Origin: Pinus tabuliformis
Taxonomy: Eukaryota > Streptophyta > Pinopsida > Pinales > Pinaceae
Direction of reading: 5' to 3'
Length of the DNA stretch: 64,000 nucleotides
NCBI GenBank assembly: GCA_031772625.1
Contig: CM062815.1
Span: 916,266,979-916,330,978, forward strand
Both the position numbers and the translations under genes were made by a program. The notes below the pieces were generated by a model, which was given only the letters and a program-made list of their open reading frames with translations, was not told the DNA's origin and ran no database searches. Positions within the stretch are counted from its first letter, which is position 1. The number at the start of each line of letters is the position of its first letter. Below, piece after piece: positions 34,901-45,423 of this stretch.

Positions 34901-37900
34901 ATTTGATTATCATAGGACTTTTCAGAAGTTAAGAATTGTAAAATATCCTCATCATGGTTGAACACTCTCCAATTAGTGACATTGTCAGGAATTGAAGGCC
35001 TAAAAAGTAATTCTACTGAAAATCTATTTGGGCTGTAGTCTTCAGAAGGTAGGATTTGGAAGCTACATTGGCTAGCAGGTCGGCTGCCGAGTTTTGAGAT
35101 CTAGTGATGGCGGAAATATTGAATGCCAAAAAGTGTGAAGTGAGTTCTTGTACTAGCGATTGATAATGTTTAAGATGATTTGAAAGACAATGAATTGTAT
35201 TTCTCACCTGTTTGATAATAATTTCAGAATCGCCGAAAACTTTTAAATATTGTACTTTAAGGCCGATCGCTTTATACAGTCCCTGGACTAAGGCTTCATA
35301 TTCGGCTGTATTGTTAGTGCATTCAAATTCCAGCCTACAAGACAACATTGTTTTTTCTCCTAGTGGGCTAACCAAAATACATCCTGCTCCTGAGCCCTCA
35401 CTAGATTTGGACCCATCAAAATATAATGACCAAAATAAAGAAGTATTAACAATTGTATTTACAGTTTTCTCAGTGTCATTGAAACATCTAGACCTATCTG
35501 TTTGTGAAAAATTCTCAATCTAAGATGAAAAATGATTCACTGAAAAAGGGGATGACTGGGCAGTAAAGTTACCAAAGAATGACTCAAATGAATAATTCCC
35601 CAAAATGTTGTTATTAAATGCTACAGGTTGGTTTTCTTGCTCAAATTCAGTAACTGTATGGGTCATATGTTTTTCTCGATCAATCCTTATTTGATTTGGC
35701 TTACCCTTATAGGGAAGCCACATATGTGACCAATCAGTAGAAATATACCCATGTAGTTTTTCATAACAATCCCTACTCAAGATTAAACCGTAAAATTCAG
35801 GTATATCGGCTATCAGGATATCAATCCTTTGTACTACTCTGGGATCAGCAGATAACCTGATAGTTACGGAATTAATCTCTCCCACAACCTGTACTTTGGT
35901 CCTATCCAACTGTACAATATGAATAGCAGACTTCTGGGGTTCAATGTTCAGTTTGGAACAAACTGAAGCTGGCATTATGTTAGAAGATGCCCCTGAGTCA
36001 ATCAAACAGTTGTGCAGGTTTCTGTTGTAGATCTCATGGGTCAGAAGGAAAGGTGGAGTATGAGAATTTGATCTATCTCCAATCAGAACTAAATCGGTAG
36101 CTTCAAACATACGGGGAGGAGGTTGGCCTGATTCATTAGCAGCTTTAGCACTAGGAAGAGGTGTAGAAGGAACATCATTCAATTCTTTGATAAGCAATTT
36201 CTGCTCTGCTGATGTTTTAATTTACTAAGTTCAAACATAGTAATGTTTTCTTTAGTTTTCTTCATGTCATCAACAATGTTGTACTCCATTGAATCGGATA
36301 CCAGTAATGTTTTAGATGTTGAAGGAGTATTAGAAGTTGAAGGCTGGTTTTGGGGAACTGCTGCAGGTGATTTCTTTGCAGGTATTTTTTCTTTGGTTGT
36401 AGCGGCACCTGCACTCCTTTTCTTTGACGTTACCTGAACAGGTTCGGAAGTACTTTTACTCCTAGTAGTGATCGGGAACGCTTCTTCTTCATTATCGGTA
36501 TCGGAGTTGGGGAGTATAAAATCCCACATTCCATGACATTCTACTATTTCTTCTTCATCATCAGTTGGTGAGATTGTTTCCTCTTCCTCTTCTTCTTGCT
36601 CTGAATCTGCATTAGATATGACATTCAGTGGCTTAGATTCATTTTTCTTATAAGTCTTAAAGGGTCTTTTGGTTGAGGTTTCGGCTACCTGTTTCTTTAT
36701 TTCAACCATTTCATTTGATAAATTTTTTAGGACTTTTTGCAAACCCTCCATGTCATATGGATGTTTTGGGGTTTTCTTTCTTGATTCATCTTTAAACGAG
36801 ACTTTTTTCGCTTTTCTGTCTTCCAGAGCAGCTTTCTTTTCTAGAGCATTAATGCATTTCTCCACAACAAGTGCTTCTTTCATGTTTTCGGCTAAGGTAG
36901 GTTTCCCAGCCCTATCTACAAAAATGGCTATATTGGCAGGTAGGGCGGTTATATACCATTCGCTTCGAACTTGTTCACTTGGTTTGGAGGCCGTCGGGAT
37001 TTTGTTCAGGAGTTTATTGAATCGAGCATTAAATTCCTTAATTGGTTCCATATGCTCTATCCTAATATTGGAGAGATCATTTATTAGGGTAGCCAAAGAC
37101 CTATCATCTCCATATTTGGTAAGAAACTGCTCTTGGCAAGCGTTCCAACTGGTAATGGAACCAGAGGGTAAAGAAAAATACCAGGATCCTGCTGATCCTT
37201 GCAAGGTGTAAGGGAAAAGTCTAACAACAACATCTTGTTCTGTTACTCCTTTCAAGTTGACTGCCAACATGAAATTATTAATGTGTTCCTCAGCCTGGGT
37301 CCCATCATCTGGATTAAACTTGGGTAGCCATTTTTCAGGAGCATCTGGTAATGGATGCAATGGTGCAGGCATATTGACTGCACCAGGTCTGGTCCATGGA
37401 TCTGCCATTATAATAGCAGTAGTGGTTGGTACTACTGTTGGAACTCCAGATGTCTGGGAAGGAAATAATGTTGAGGAGTGAGCAGGTTGGGATGTTGAAG
37501 CTCCTAATCCCTGATGAACAACAATATGTAATGGGGGAGTGGATGGTTGACTTTGCAGAGGGGAAGATGCAATGGAGGATGTGGATGAAAGCTCTTCACT
37601 GTTAGATCCTTCAGTATATTTCTTCACCTTTTTCCTTTTGGGTAAAGGGAACTCAGTGGGTTCAATACCGAGCTTTTCGCTCTGAAGTCTAATGAGAGGG
37701 TGAGGTAAATTGAACTGCGAAGTCGCACTGCTTTGTGATACCTTAGATTTTTGTGGTGAAATCAAGAAGATCTGAAGTTTGTGGATAAGAGACTGGACTT
37801 CAGGGGATTCAAGACTTAATTGTTCTGGAGTATGATGGGTTTGAGCAGTGGTAGTTGATTCCTCTTCTTCTTGTTTGGATACTGGAGAACCAACATGCAA

Positions 37901-37972
37901 ATGGGAAGTTCGAGGGGATACAGAGGGAGAATTACTCTTAGAATGGCTTGCAGATCTTGGTTTGTGTGCCAT
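31963..37972 (-). pseudogene. E2 gag-pol region (gag, PR, second RNase H, RT, RNase H, integrase)
   Basis: The gag begins at ATG 37,972, only 11 nt after the primer site. It has a Ser/Pro/Thr-rich N-terminus, a capsid-like core (about 37,340-36,860; WLPKFNPDDG, AGSWYFSLP), and a Lys- then Glu-rich tail. Protease has DSGAS near 35,990. A second RNase H (about 35,430-35,050; TAEYEALVQG, FGDSEIII) precedes RT (about 34,560-33,800; YLDD near 34,085-34,095). The linked RNase H is about 33,770-33,320. Integrase is about 33,030-31,990, with HHCC finger, DDE core and a GPF-type end. Domain order is the same as in E1. About four to five breaks. Confidence 0.9.
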
Positions 37973-37983
37973 TCATAGTTGAT

Positions 37984-38001
37984 GCCCTCCTTCTAGCGCC
38001 A
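37984..38001 (-). other. E2 primer binding site, probably tRNA-Asn
   Basis: The minus strand reads TGGCGCTAGAAGGAGGGC, 4 bases inside the LTR edge (38,006). Its complement ends CTTCTAGCGCCA, which fits the acceptor arm of plant tRNA-Asn(GUU) from memory. It differs from the Arg-type site in E1 and E3. Confidence 0.65.
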
Positions 38002-38788
38002 AAAATGTTGATGCCTCGAAAATCGCTGAAACAACATTGGGGATAACCACCCGGTCTGGACCTTAGTACAACTCCTTTTCCGTTTGGAATGGTGGCTCCG
38101 ACTGGGGATAATGGGACCAGTTTCCCAAAAATGGATAAATGGGATGAATGGATGATTGATTAACTAAGCTAATGATGGGCGAATAACTAAATCTATTAAC
38201 AATAATACAAGAACTATGACTTATCCCGGGAACTTATTGAGCTTTGAAGTCTAGCGCTTGATAGTCTGTGTCTATAGACAGGCATATAGATGACTCCATC
38301 TAACAGACATGGACATTATTTCATTCAAGATTACTGTGCTTAAATAGTTAAGCAAAGCGATTAAAGCAATATTACTACACTTATCATTTATATCATCGAC
38401 ACATACATGATTAAAAGAAAAGCACACCATAAAACATCCAATAGTGGAAGGAATATAGAACTGCTGTTAAAGCACATGCATATAATCAATAATAGCAAGG
38501 ATAATCAAATAATGATTCATATGAAAGGAATGAATTCAGACATAGATAGAAGTACCATATGAGCTGCTTGACACTCCCAATATCAATCTCTACTTGTGAT
38601 TCTTCCTTCAACGCAGAAACACTTTCAAACAAAAACAATAGTGCAAAATTGCATAAAAAGCTTCCTTTTCAAATTTAGAATAACTGGTCCAGTTTCATAA
38701 AAGAATATGGCTGAAGCACAATAGTGCAACTTCAGTCTTTAAGTCAGGTACAAAACTTTACGACCCTTTCCAAAACAATGAAAGGGTC

Positions 38789-38796
38789 TATAAATA
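38789..38796 (-). promoter_or_regulatory. E2 5' LTR TATA box
   Basis: TATTTATA in sense, followed by GACCCTTTCA. Likely promoter of the genomic RNA; R-U5 downstream is at most about 0.75 kb, so the leader up to gag is almost entirely LTR sequence. Confidence 0.6.
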
Positions 38797-39104
38797 CTTA
38801 ATTAATCTACCTATCTATAAAACAGAAATCCTACTTAATTGGTATCAATAAATCTTGATCCTATTTTCTTTAGCGATCTGGCAGTCGGCGGCATGATTCA
38901 TCAAGTAGGCTGATTGCCTTTAAATCTGAGCTCACTTATCACAAGCACTGGCTCCACTTCAGGTGGTCTGTTGAGGCACGAGCTGAGCTGGGCGGCATAG
39001 GTGGCATCCTGAGTATCGGGGATAATATACCCGATTGCATCCGTAAGGCACTTGAGGGTGGCTCTCTGTGTGTGCGGCTTTACCAGGAAGAACCAATAGG
39101 TGTC

Positions 39105-42101
39105 TCAGGTTAAACTGTTAATCTCAGCGATTAATCTCCCCTTTTCTTCTAGATCTGGATAACATGATTGCTCCAATGTTTTCACCATTGTCAACTTTCC
39201 TGGTGTGCATTGGGAAATCATGTTTGATAAGTAGAGAGTGTTATTGACTAATTCAACTAAATTGCTAGAAGTTGATTTACATCTTGAAACCGCCCTCTCT
39301 GCTTTCATTAACTGGGACTGCCATTCTGTGAAGAGTATATCTTTATGTGATTCTAAGATCCTGGGTAAATTCGCCGCTTGTCCTTGATCAAAATCTTGCC
39401 AGTCGAGAAATGCAGCTATTGTTTCTTCGGCTTGATCCAATTCAGTCCTGACCTTGTCTACTTGCTTACTTATGGATGCCGTTAATTCACATAGTGGCTC
39501 TGCCTGGGCGATTTGTTGACACAGAAGCTTAATTTGGGATATTAATGCAGTATTTATTTGTAATGCTTCTGCTCTAAATTCAGCCACTTGTGGAACGCCC
39601 TTTATTTTCTCGAGCTGTGATGATAATTGAGCAATTTGCTCATCTTTTGTTTTCACCATTTGCTCATTTGCTGCCTTCAATTGTGCCAATGCCTCTGATA
39701 ATTCTTTTTGCTTCTGGATTGCGGTTTGGTCAATCCTTTGTTTTTCTGCCTGCAATTGTTGAGTTAGTTGTCTGTTTAATTGTTGTTGCGTCAACAATTG
39801 CTGCTCTGCCTGCTCCGCTTTCTGCTTTGTTTCAGTTAACTGTGCCTGTAACGAGAAAATCTCCTGATCCTTTGTTTTCAGTAAAAGGCTTACCTCCGAT
39901 GCCTTATCTATTGTCATTGCCGAATAGGCTCCCGCATACTGTGACAGTTTTGTCAGGTCATCGGAGGGGTCAAATTCCTCCTTCCAAACCACATTGCCCG
40001 TGACAGTTTGCTCTGGGAAAAGGGAAGGATGATCAGTCCTTCTTCTTTTCCTTTTTCGTTTAAACACATCTTTATGCCTTGGGCTGTAGAATACATCCAG
40101 GGGAGGAATATCTTCTACCTGCAAAATGATTTGGTCGGAGGGGTCCTTTGGTATTATCTCTACCTCTTTAGAAATGGGTGGGCCGCTGGTTCCACTTAGA
40201 ACCTGTGGTGAAGTGATTTCCTGTGTGTCCGTTACCTTTGAAGTGTCTGTGTCCTTTGAGCATTCCAAACCACTGATAATGGAATCAAATTGCTTCCATT
40301 CCTGGAGCAATTTAGGGTCAATATGAGTATCCACATTGACATCAATGGTGGTCTGTTTTTCCTTTTCAGCTTGGGTCTCCTCCCGCACTTTTTCCTGCTC
40401 TTTCTTCTGATTTTCCTCCTGTGGCTTCTCTTGTTCTTTTGTTATAACTGGAGGTTCCTTTGACTGTTTCCAATCAGGCTCACTTGACGATGTCGCTGGG
40501 GTTGTCGCTAGTAGATCTAGAGGCAGAGTTTGCAACCTCTGTTCTCTAAGTGGGTTAAATTCAGTCAACACTTCATCATGATATTTCATTTTGGCCAATG
40601 ATTTAACCTGCATAATTGACTCAGCTGAAGAGAACAGGTCGTCAAACATATCTTCTTTATGATCAAATTTTGGCAATTTGGCCTGTTCTAGTGCATTATA
40701 GGCAACTTTGTTTGGATCAAATTGCCTATTTGGGAGAGTCGCCAGAGTTAATGATTTAATCTTCGTAGCTTCCTTTTCTGCATGTTTGAGATCATGTAGA
40801 GTATAGACACCGCATCTCAAAGGAAAAGAGGGCCAGCCCTGCTTCTTATTTTTCTTGAGAGTCTGCGTAACACTCTCAACAATAATCTGGTAAGAGATTT
40901 TCCTTGCCAACAGTTTATCTGGTATGTATAAAGGGAGAACATGAGGTTCGGCTTGGCTACCGAAAACTCTTATATAAGTGAATTTCTCCTCTCCAAACCA
41001 TCTCCCTACTTCTGTTAAATCAATCCGAGCTTGGTAGGAAATCTTGGGAATGGGTTTATCAAAAATAGAATAATAAATGGGCAACATAAAGCTGTTGCAG
41101 ACTTGGTACAGATGGTGCTTGTAGGAGGATTTCCATAATTTCTGGTGGTAAATGTGAATAGGCATGGATTCTTGTGGCGTCCACCTCCAGTCGAGCACAG
41201 GAAATTCAGAATTAAAACACAAGGTATCTAGGATATAGGCACTGTAATAAAATGGGGGGATTATCCTTTCAGAGATGCGATTCTTATTCCTAAACTCAAG
41301 AACAACTTTGGCTAGTTTATCTCAGAGAATAGTGGCCCAATCCATTATTATACTGTTGCATGCAGCTTCCATTAAAGGAACCATTTCTATAGTGAAATTA
41401 GAAGAGTCATGCAATCCCCACAATCTACACATCATTATTCCAGCATAGCAATAAGGAGAAGCCAGGGAATCAACAGAGTACTTACCGGAAGACTCATGTT
41501 TGTGCTTTGCCAGATTTTGTCTCCAATCCCGGATGGGTTTGGATTCAACTTCGTTCTCGTTTGAGAATTTTTCCAGGAACGCCTTATTGTATATCTTCTC
41601 CGGCTCAATAAAATGATACATTTGCCTCAAATCATCAACTTTGAATGACTCGAAAATTCTCCCGTCTCTGGTGCTGAAGGTTCTATCAAGGATTGGGATT
41701 TCTTCAATTGCCCACCGCACTACATCTGTGTATGGAAGAATTTGTTCCCTAGCTGCTATCCGATGAAGGACGGAGCCAGCTAAGTCCTTTAGAGTGGCAT
41801 CAGATTTCCGAGTTGAATCTGCAATAGCTTCTACTGTTGTCACTTTGGGTTCTTCAACTTCAATCAAGTTGTAGGTGCTCTGCCAAGTAGTTCTGCCGAG
41901 ACCAGAACATGTGGTATCCGAAATCAATCCTTTCTTTTTGTTTGAGGGATCAGCGACAGCTTGTCCTACGGCTGGCGCAGCAGAAGCGCCTGTGGACTTC
42001 TTGGATTTCTTCCCCATTTTACTTGAGCTTTCTCCTTTGGATGAATTCTTCACAGAGGCGAAAATAAACGTAACACAAAGAATAGGCAATGAAAACTTCA
42101 A
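39105..42101 (-). pseudogene. E2 U3-encoded ORF, copy in the 5' LTR
   Basis: Second copy of the U3 protein region, with the same N-terminal domain (about 42,000-40,640), basic KRKRKRRR patch (about 40,040-40,070) and Gln/Lys/Glu coiled coil (about 39,900-39,560). It ends at 39,105. About one or two breaks. The long open stretches kept in both LTRs suggest the protein was under selection until the last insertions, but this needs a substitution test. Confidence 0.7.
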
Positions 42102-42450
42102 TGTGATGAGATATATTGACTGATACGTGATAAGGGATTAACTTTTAAAATGGGCGCAAATACAATCCATGGGAGGATTTTAGGACTTACAATTACATTA
42201 AATGGCCGTTTAAAACCTGCCAATCCTTAAATGCCCATTATATGACTAATCGGCCGAATGATTCATTTAAGCGTGTTGTAGATGTTTTGGCGGTTGAGCG
42301 CAGGTGAATCATTTTTTGGACGGATCAAGCCTTTAATATGAATTAATCGTGATATCCCTTTATTTTAAAGGCTTTTTGAAATCTGCGCTTTATCGCAATC
42401 GGCTATTGGGGCAAGCTTAAACCTTTTATATTGACATCTTTTGAAAACCC

Positions 42451-42629
42451 CGATCGCCGATAGCGACATCGCATCGCATCGGGAGTATTGGCATTATATG
42501 AGACATGTATAGTATATCGTCGATCACCGATCGCCGATATCGCATTGCATCGGGGCCAATGGCATGGGGGCGCTTTAAAATGTGCAAAGAGTATTGCCGA
42601 TAGCCGATAGCGATATCGCATTGGCGGAA
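42451..42629. promoter_or_regulatory. GATCGCCGAT / GCGATATCGC motif cluster, E2 5' LTR
   Basis: Contains the 10-bp palindrome GCGATATCGC at 42,610-42,619 and repeated CGATCGCCGATA blocks. It lies 350-530 bp upstream (sense) of the LTR ORF in this copy. Confidence 0.5.
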
Positions 42630-42886
42630 ATCAATGTGCCACTTATTTATGTACCTTATGTCATTGCGATATGTGATCTTGCGATCACTTTATCGCAATG
42701 GTAAAGATTGATTTATTTGATGAAAATGGGATTTTCCAAAAAGGGTTTTATAATGTTTTCATTTGGGTTTCGGACCTTTTTAAATAATACAATATTGATA
42801 CCAATCAAACTCTAAAGGGACCCATTTCATATGATAATTTTGTGAATAAAATGATAAGAAATGGGGGGTTGTTGTAGAGCACAATA

Positions 42887-42891
42887 GGTGT
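42887..42891. repeat. E2 target-site duplication (right)
   Basis: GGTGT directly after the E2 5' LTR outer edge, identical to 25,987-25,991. Confidence 0.9.
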
Positions 42892-43204
42892 ACAAATATG
42901 TCTTGGAACTTTCGCTTAATTCAGAAGCCTGTTAATAGGCCAACACATTTTCACGCATGTATTGTCTTCTTTTGTAAGACTATTCTTTGGACGCTTGTAA
43001 TGCATGTTGCTTTAACGTGTACTAATATAGTTGAACTATTTCGGTTATTTTAGTGCATAAGCTGTTGGAAATGTGTTTTATCAGTTATTATCACTATCTC
43101 AACCGTGTGGAATACTCTGTCGGGCAATCAACATATTCATTCTTGTAAACTTGTTATAACAACCATCACACTCGTGTGGACTACTCCGTTGGGTTTGTGC
43201 ATGC
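42892..43204. other. Old repeat, middle piece between E2 and E3
   Basis: Pre-insertion sequence that continued left across E2 (25,986) and right across E3 (61,724). It holds GTGTGGAATACTC and GTGTGGACTACTCCG about 80 bp apart; a third relative, ATGTGGACTACTTCG, is at about 61,757 on the other side of E3. Probably part of an old LTR; no coding. Confidence 0.45.
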
Positions 43205-43209
43205 TATCT
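43205..43209. repeat. E3 target-site duplication (left, TATCT)
   Basis: TATCT before the E3 LTR; TATAT at 61,719-61,723 after it. Four of five bases match, as expected for an old insertion. Confidence 0.65.
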
Positions 43210-43435
43210 TGTTACAAATCCATTTGGGCAGATCAATCCCATCATCTATATCAGTGTATTAGGGCTCATCAAACCCTAATTTCAATTGCTACATGCCCTA
43301 AACAAGTCACCCCTTTGAATGCTTCCTTCGTAGATAGTTTCATGACTTAAAGAAATCCAGAAATGGCCTCTAGAGGGACTAGCATAGGTAGGCCCATGTA
43401 AGGGTGCACTGCAGAGCAGTTAAGTCCATGCCAGG

Positions 43436-43451
43436 GTGCTCTGCAGAGCAC
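43436..43451. repeat. 16-bp perfect palindrome in E3 LTR U3
   Basis: GTGCTCTGCAGAGCAC. Its TGCAGAGCA core also occurs just upstream (about 43,410) and twice in the leader (44,443-44,514). The 3' LTR copy is diverged at this place. Confidence 0.75.
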
Positions 43452-43694
43452 TTAGGCTTCCTTTCACCTGCGCTGGGCGAGTTTGAGCAAAATTCACATA
43501 GGGTTTGGGGAATATTCTTATCTTTTGGAGTCATCTAGAAGGTTCCCTCACTTATCAACTCCTATGAGCTCAAAAATGGATGAGTAATGAGTTAAGATGC
43601 ATCCTATCATCTCATCCCTTCCTCCATGGAACTAATTCTAATTATGGAAGACCATTCAATGCCACAATTTATGACAGAACCTCTTTCATCTCCC

Positions 43695-43901
43695 TATAAA
43701 TTGACCACTCATCTAAGTGATTAGGGGCTAGACTATGTTGAATTATAAGGAGATAATGTTGCTATGAGAATTGATTTTGAAGCAAGTATTGTAATGCTAC
43801 AAGTTTGTCATGCTTTTGATGTGATGTGGATGGGATCCAAGCTAGAGGCATGACTTTGAATCAGACACAAATGGTTGTATTTCCTTCTTCTATTCAATAA
43901 A
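43695..43901 (+). promoter_or_regulatory. E3 LTR TATA box and poly(A) signal
   Basis: TATAAA at 43,695-43,700 and AATAAA at 43,896-43,901 delimit a short R region. Both are conserved in the 3' LTR (61,167-61,172 and 61,368-61,373). Confidence 0.65.
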
Positions 43902-44250
43902 GTGTTTGAACCTTTCTCCCATATGTTTGTATTGTCTTATGATGCTTATATGTGTGAAATTTATTTTATTCCATTCACTTATATCCAATATATCTTTTTC
44001 TTTGATTGGTTCTTTGTCTTCTTTTTGTGTTTACAAGTACTTCTCAAGCGTGTGAAGTACAAGAAGGAGCAACAGGATCGATACAAAGGAGACAATAGGA
44101 AAGTGGAACTACAAGTAGGTCTTCTCATCTTCTTTGTCTTATCTATTGCTTATAAGAAAAGGCTAAAGTGCTTTAAACTGTTGTTCTAGATATGGCCACT
44201 TATCTAGGGAATTAGTATTTATCCGTAGATGCCAAATTCTCCAAAAAAAT

Positions 44251-44268
44251 TGGCGACTCCACTGGGGA
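44251..44268 (+). other. E3 primer binding site, tRNA-Arg type
   Basis: TGGCGACTCCACTGGGGA, two bases after the LTR. Identical over 18 bases to the E1 primer site on the other strand. Confidence 0.9.
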
Positions 44269-44442
44269 AGATCTTCTTTCCTAGTAGCTTGTCCACCTCC
44301 TAGGACATTCTTGTAGACCTTACTCATGTTCATAGATTGTAATTCAACTATTTTGCATTGAAAATTTGGTCAAAACTATGTCAAATTGCCTTTTGAAATG
44401 GTTCACTGTCACCATTGCAGGCTTGTGAGGGACATAGTGCGT

Positions 44443-44514
44443 TGCAGAGCACCCCTGGCTTAGGGATAGTGCTCGACACAGTGTGCTGCAGAGCACCCCT
44501 GGCTTAGGGACAGT
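44443..44514 (+). repeat. Two-copy direct repeat in E3 leader
   Basis: A 28-bp unit beginning TGCAGAGCACCCCTGGCTTA occurs at 44,443-44,470 and 44,487-44,514 (one mismatch, period 44). It lies about 175 bp after the primer site. The TGCAGAGCAC core is shared with the LTR palindrome, and a packaging or dimerisation role is possible but untested. Confidence 0.7.
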
Positions 44515-44690
44515 ACTCTAAAGCCCACTGTCCCCCATTCATGGCTGTGCTAATCCTCCTAGGGTCAGTTTCCTACCTTTGGAATGCGTTTTTGCCAACT
44601 TTTCTTTGTTTGTTTGTTTTCTAATTGATCAATGAATGTTATGTCTTAGAGAACAAGTTTCTATCTCCTTGTCTAGCCCTACTTTGATTG

Positions 44691-44695
44691 GATTG
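44691..44695. repeat. E8 target-site duplication (left)
   Basis: GATTG immediately before the E8 LTR start, repeated at 48,407-48,411. Confidence 0.8.
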
Positions 44696-44943
44696 TGTTA
44701 TCACTTAGAACTAAAAATTTGATGCATATAATTTTCTATCCTAGCCCGATGACAAAGGTCTGTGTTAGTTTAATTGAGTTTTAATTTTCTTCCCTTAGGA
44801 TTTGGAGTTTTAAAGAGTTTTTAACTCAAGTCATTCTCAACTCCCATTGGTTCTCCTCTACCCATCATTGTTTTGTAGCCACCGCTGTGTCTTATGTAAG
44901 CCACCATGTCTTTTAGTAATTCCGCAGTACAATTCAAATTCAC

Positions 44944-45010
44944 CAGTTTCGCAGCGCAATCATGATTAAGCAGTTTCGCAGCGCATCATGATTAGGCAGT
45001 TTCGCAGCGC
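44944..45010 (+). promoter_or_regulatory. Three tandem CAGTTTCGCAGCGC motifs upstream of the E8 ORF
   Basis: Exact 14-mers at 44,944-44,957, 44,971-44,984 and 44,997-45,010 (period 26-27, spacer ATCATGATTA). They lie about 415-480 bp upstream of the ORF start. The same motif with T for C, in inverted pairs, makes the palindrome at 47,135-47,168. Candidate binding sites; inference. Confidence 0.65.
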
Positions 45011-45423
45011 ATCATTAAAATTTAAAACTAACAGTGTTGCGAAATCATGAATTCGTACTTCTGCAGCGAATCTTTCCCGAAATATCAAGTCCGTTAGGTG
45101 AGTCATCAGCCATGTCTTCTCATGTCAGTTCATATATCTCTCCTATCACGTTTTAACGCTCATTGCCACTATTACCACCACTAGATCTGTTGATACGCAT
45201 GTATTATCATTCCCAAGAAATTTCACCGTGCATAAGCCTTAATGATGGCCGTAAGTCTTACATGAATGACAAATCTGCAAGATTATGTCTTGAAAGGTTT
45301 TAAGCGGAAAGATTCAAAATTCAAGCGAGGCTGATAATCAAGCGAGGCTGAATTCAAAAAGAAGCTGAATCACAATTCCAACCGGAGCTGGTAGTCTTTG
45401 TGTGCGGAGATTTGGAAGAATCC

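Larger units (their letters stand above)
25992..42886 (-). mobile_element. E2: giant-LTR Ty3/Gypsy retrotransposon, 16.9 kb, minus strand
   Basis: A complete insertion with a perfect 5-bp target duplication (GGTGT). It has two LTRs (4,898 and 4,881 bp), a primer site at 37,984-38,001, and gag-pol from 37,972 to 31,963, all in sense on the minus strand. Each LTR carries a long U3 ORF. LTRs differ by about 2-3% in the stretches compared by eye, so the insertion is moderately young; at rates between about 2e-9 and 1.3e-8 per site per year that is roughly 1-7 million years. The element is broken, with about four to five breaks in gag-pol and about one or two in each LTR ORF. Confidence 0.93.
38006..42886 (-). 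repeat. E2 5' LTR (4,881 bp), ORF-bearing
   Basis: TGTTGATGCC (38,006) to GCACAATA (42,886). It has the same layout as the 3' LTR: motif cluster 42,451-42,629, ORF region 42,101-39,105, TATA 38,789-38,796. The outer edge is followed by GGTGT. Confidence 0.93.
43210..44248 (+). repeat. E3 5' LTR (1,039 bp)
   Basis: TGTTACAAATCC (43,210) to CTCCAAAAAA (44,248; the 3' copy ends CCAAAACA). TATAAA lies at 43,695-43,700 and AATAAA at 43,896-43,901. U3 contains GTGCTCTGCAGAGCAC, a 16-bp perfect palindrome (43,436-43,451). Confidence 0.9.

Noticed and set aside
43875-44189. 104-codon open stretch in the E3 5' LTR
   Set aside because: It lies across R and U5, is hydrophobic and low in complexity, and is not kept in the 3' LTR.
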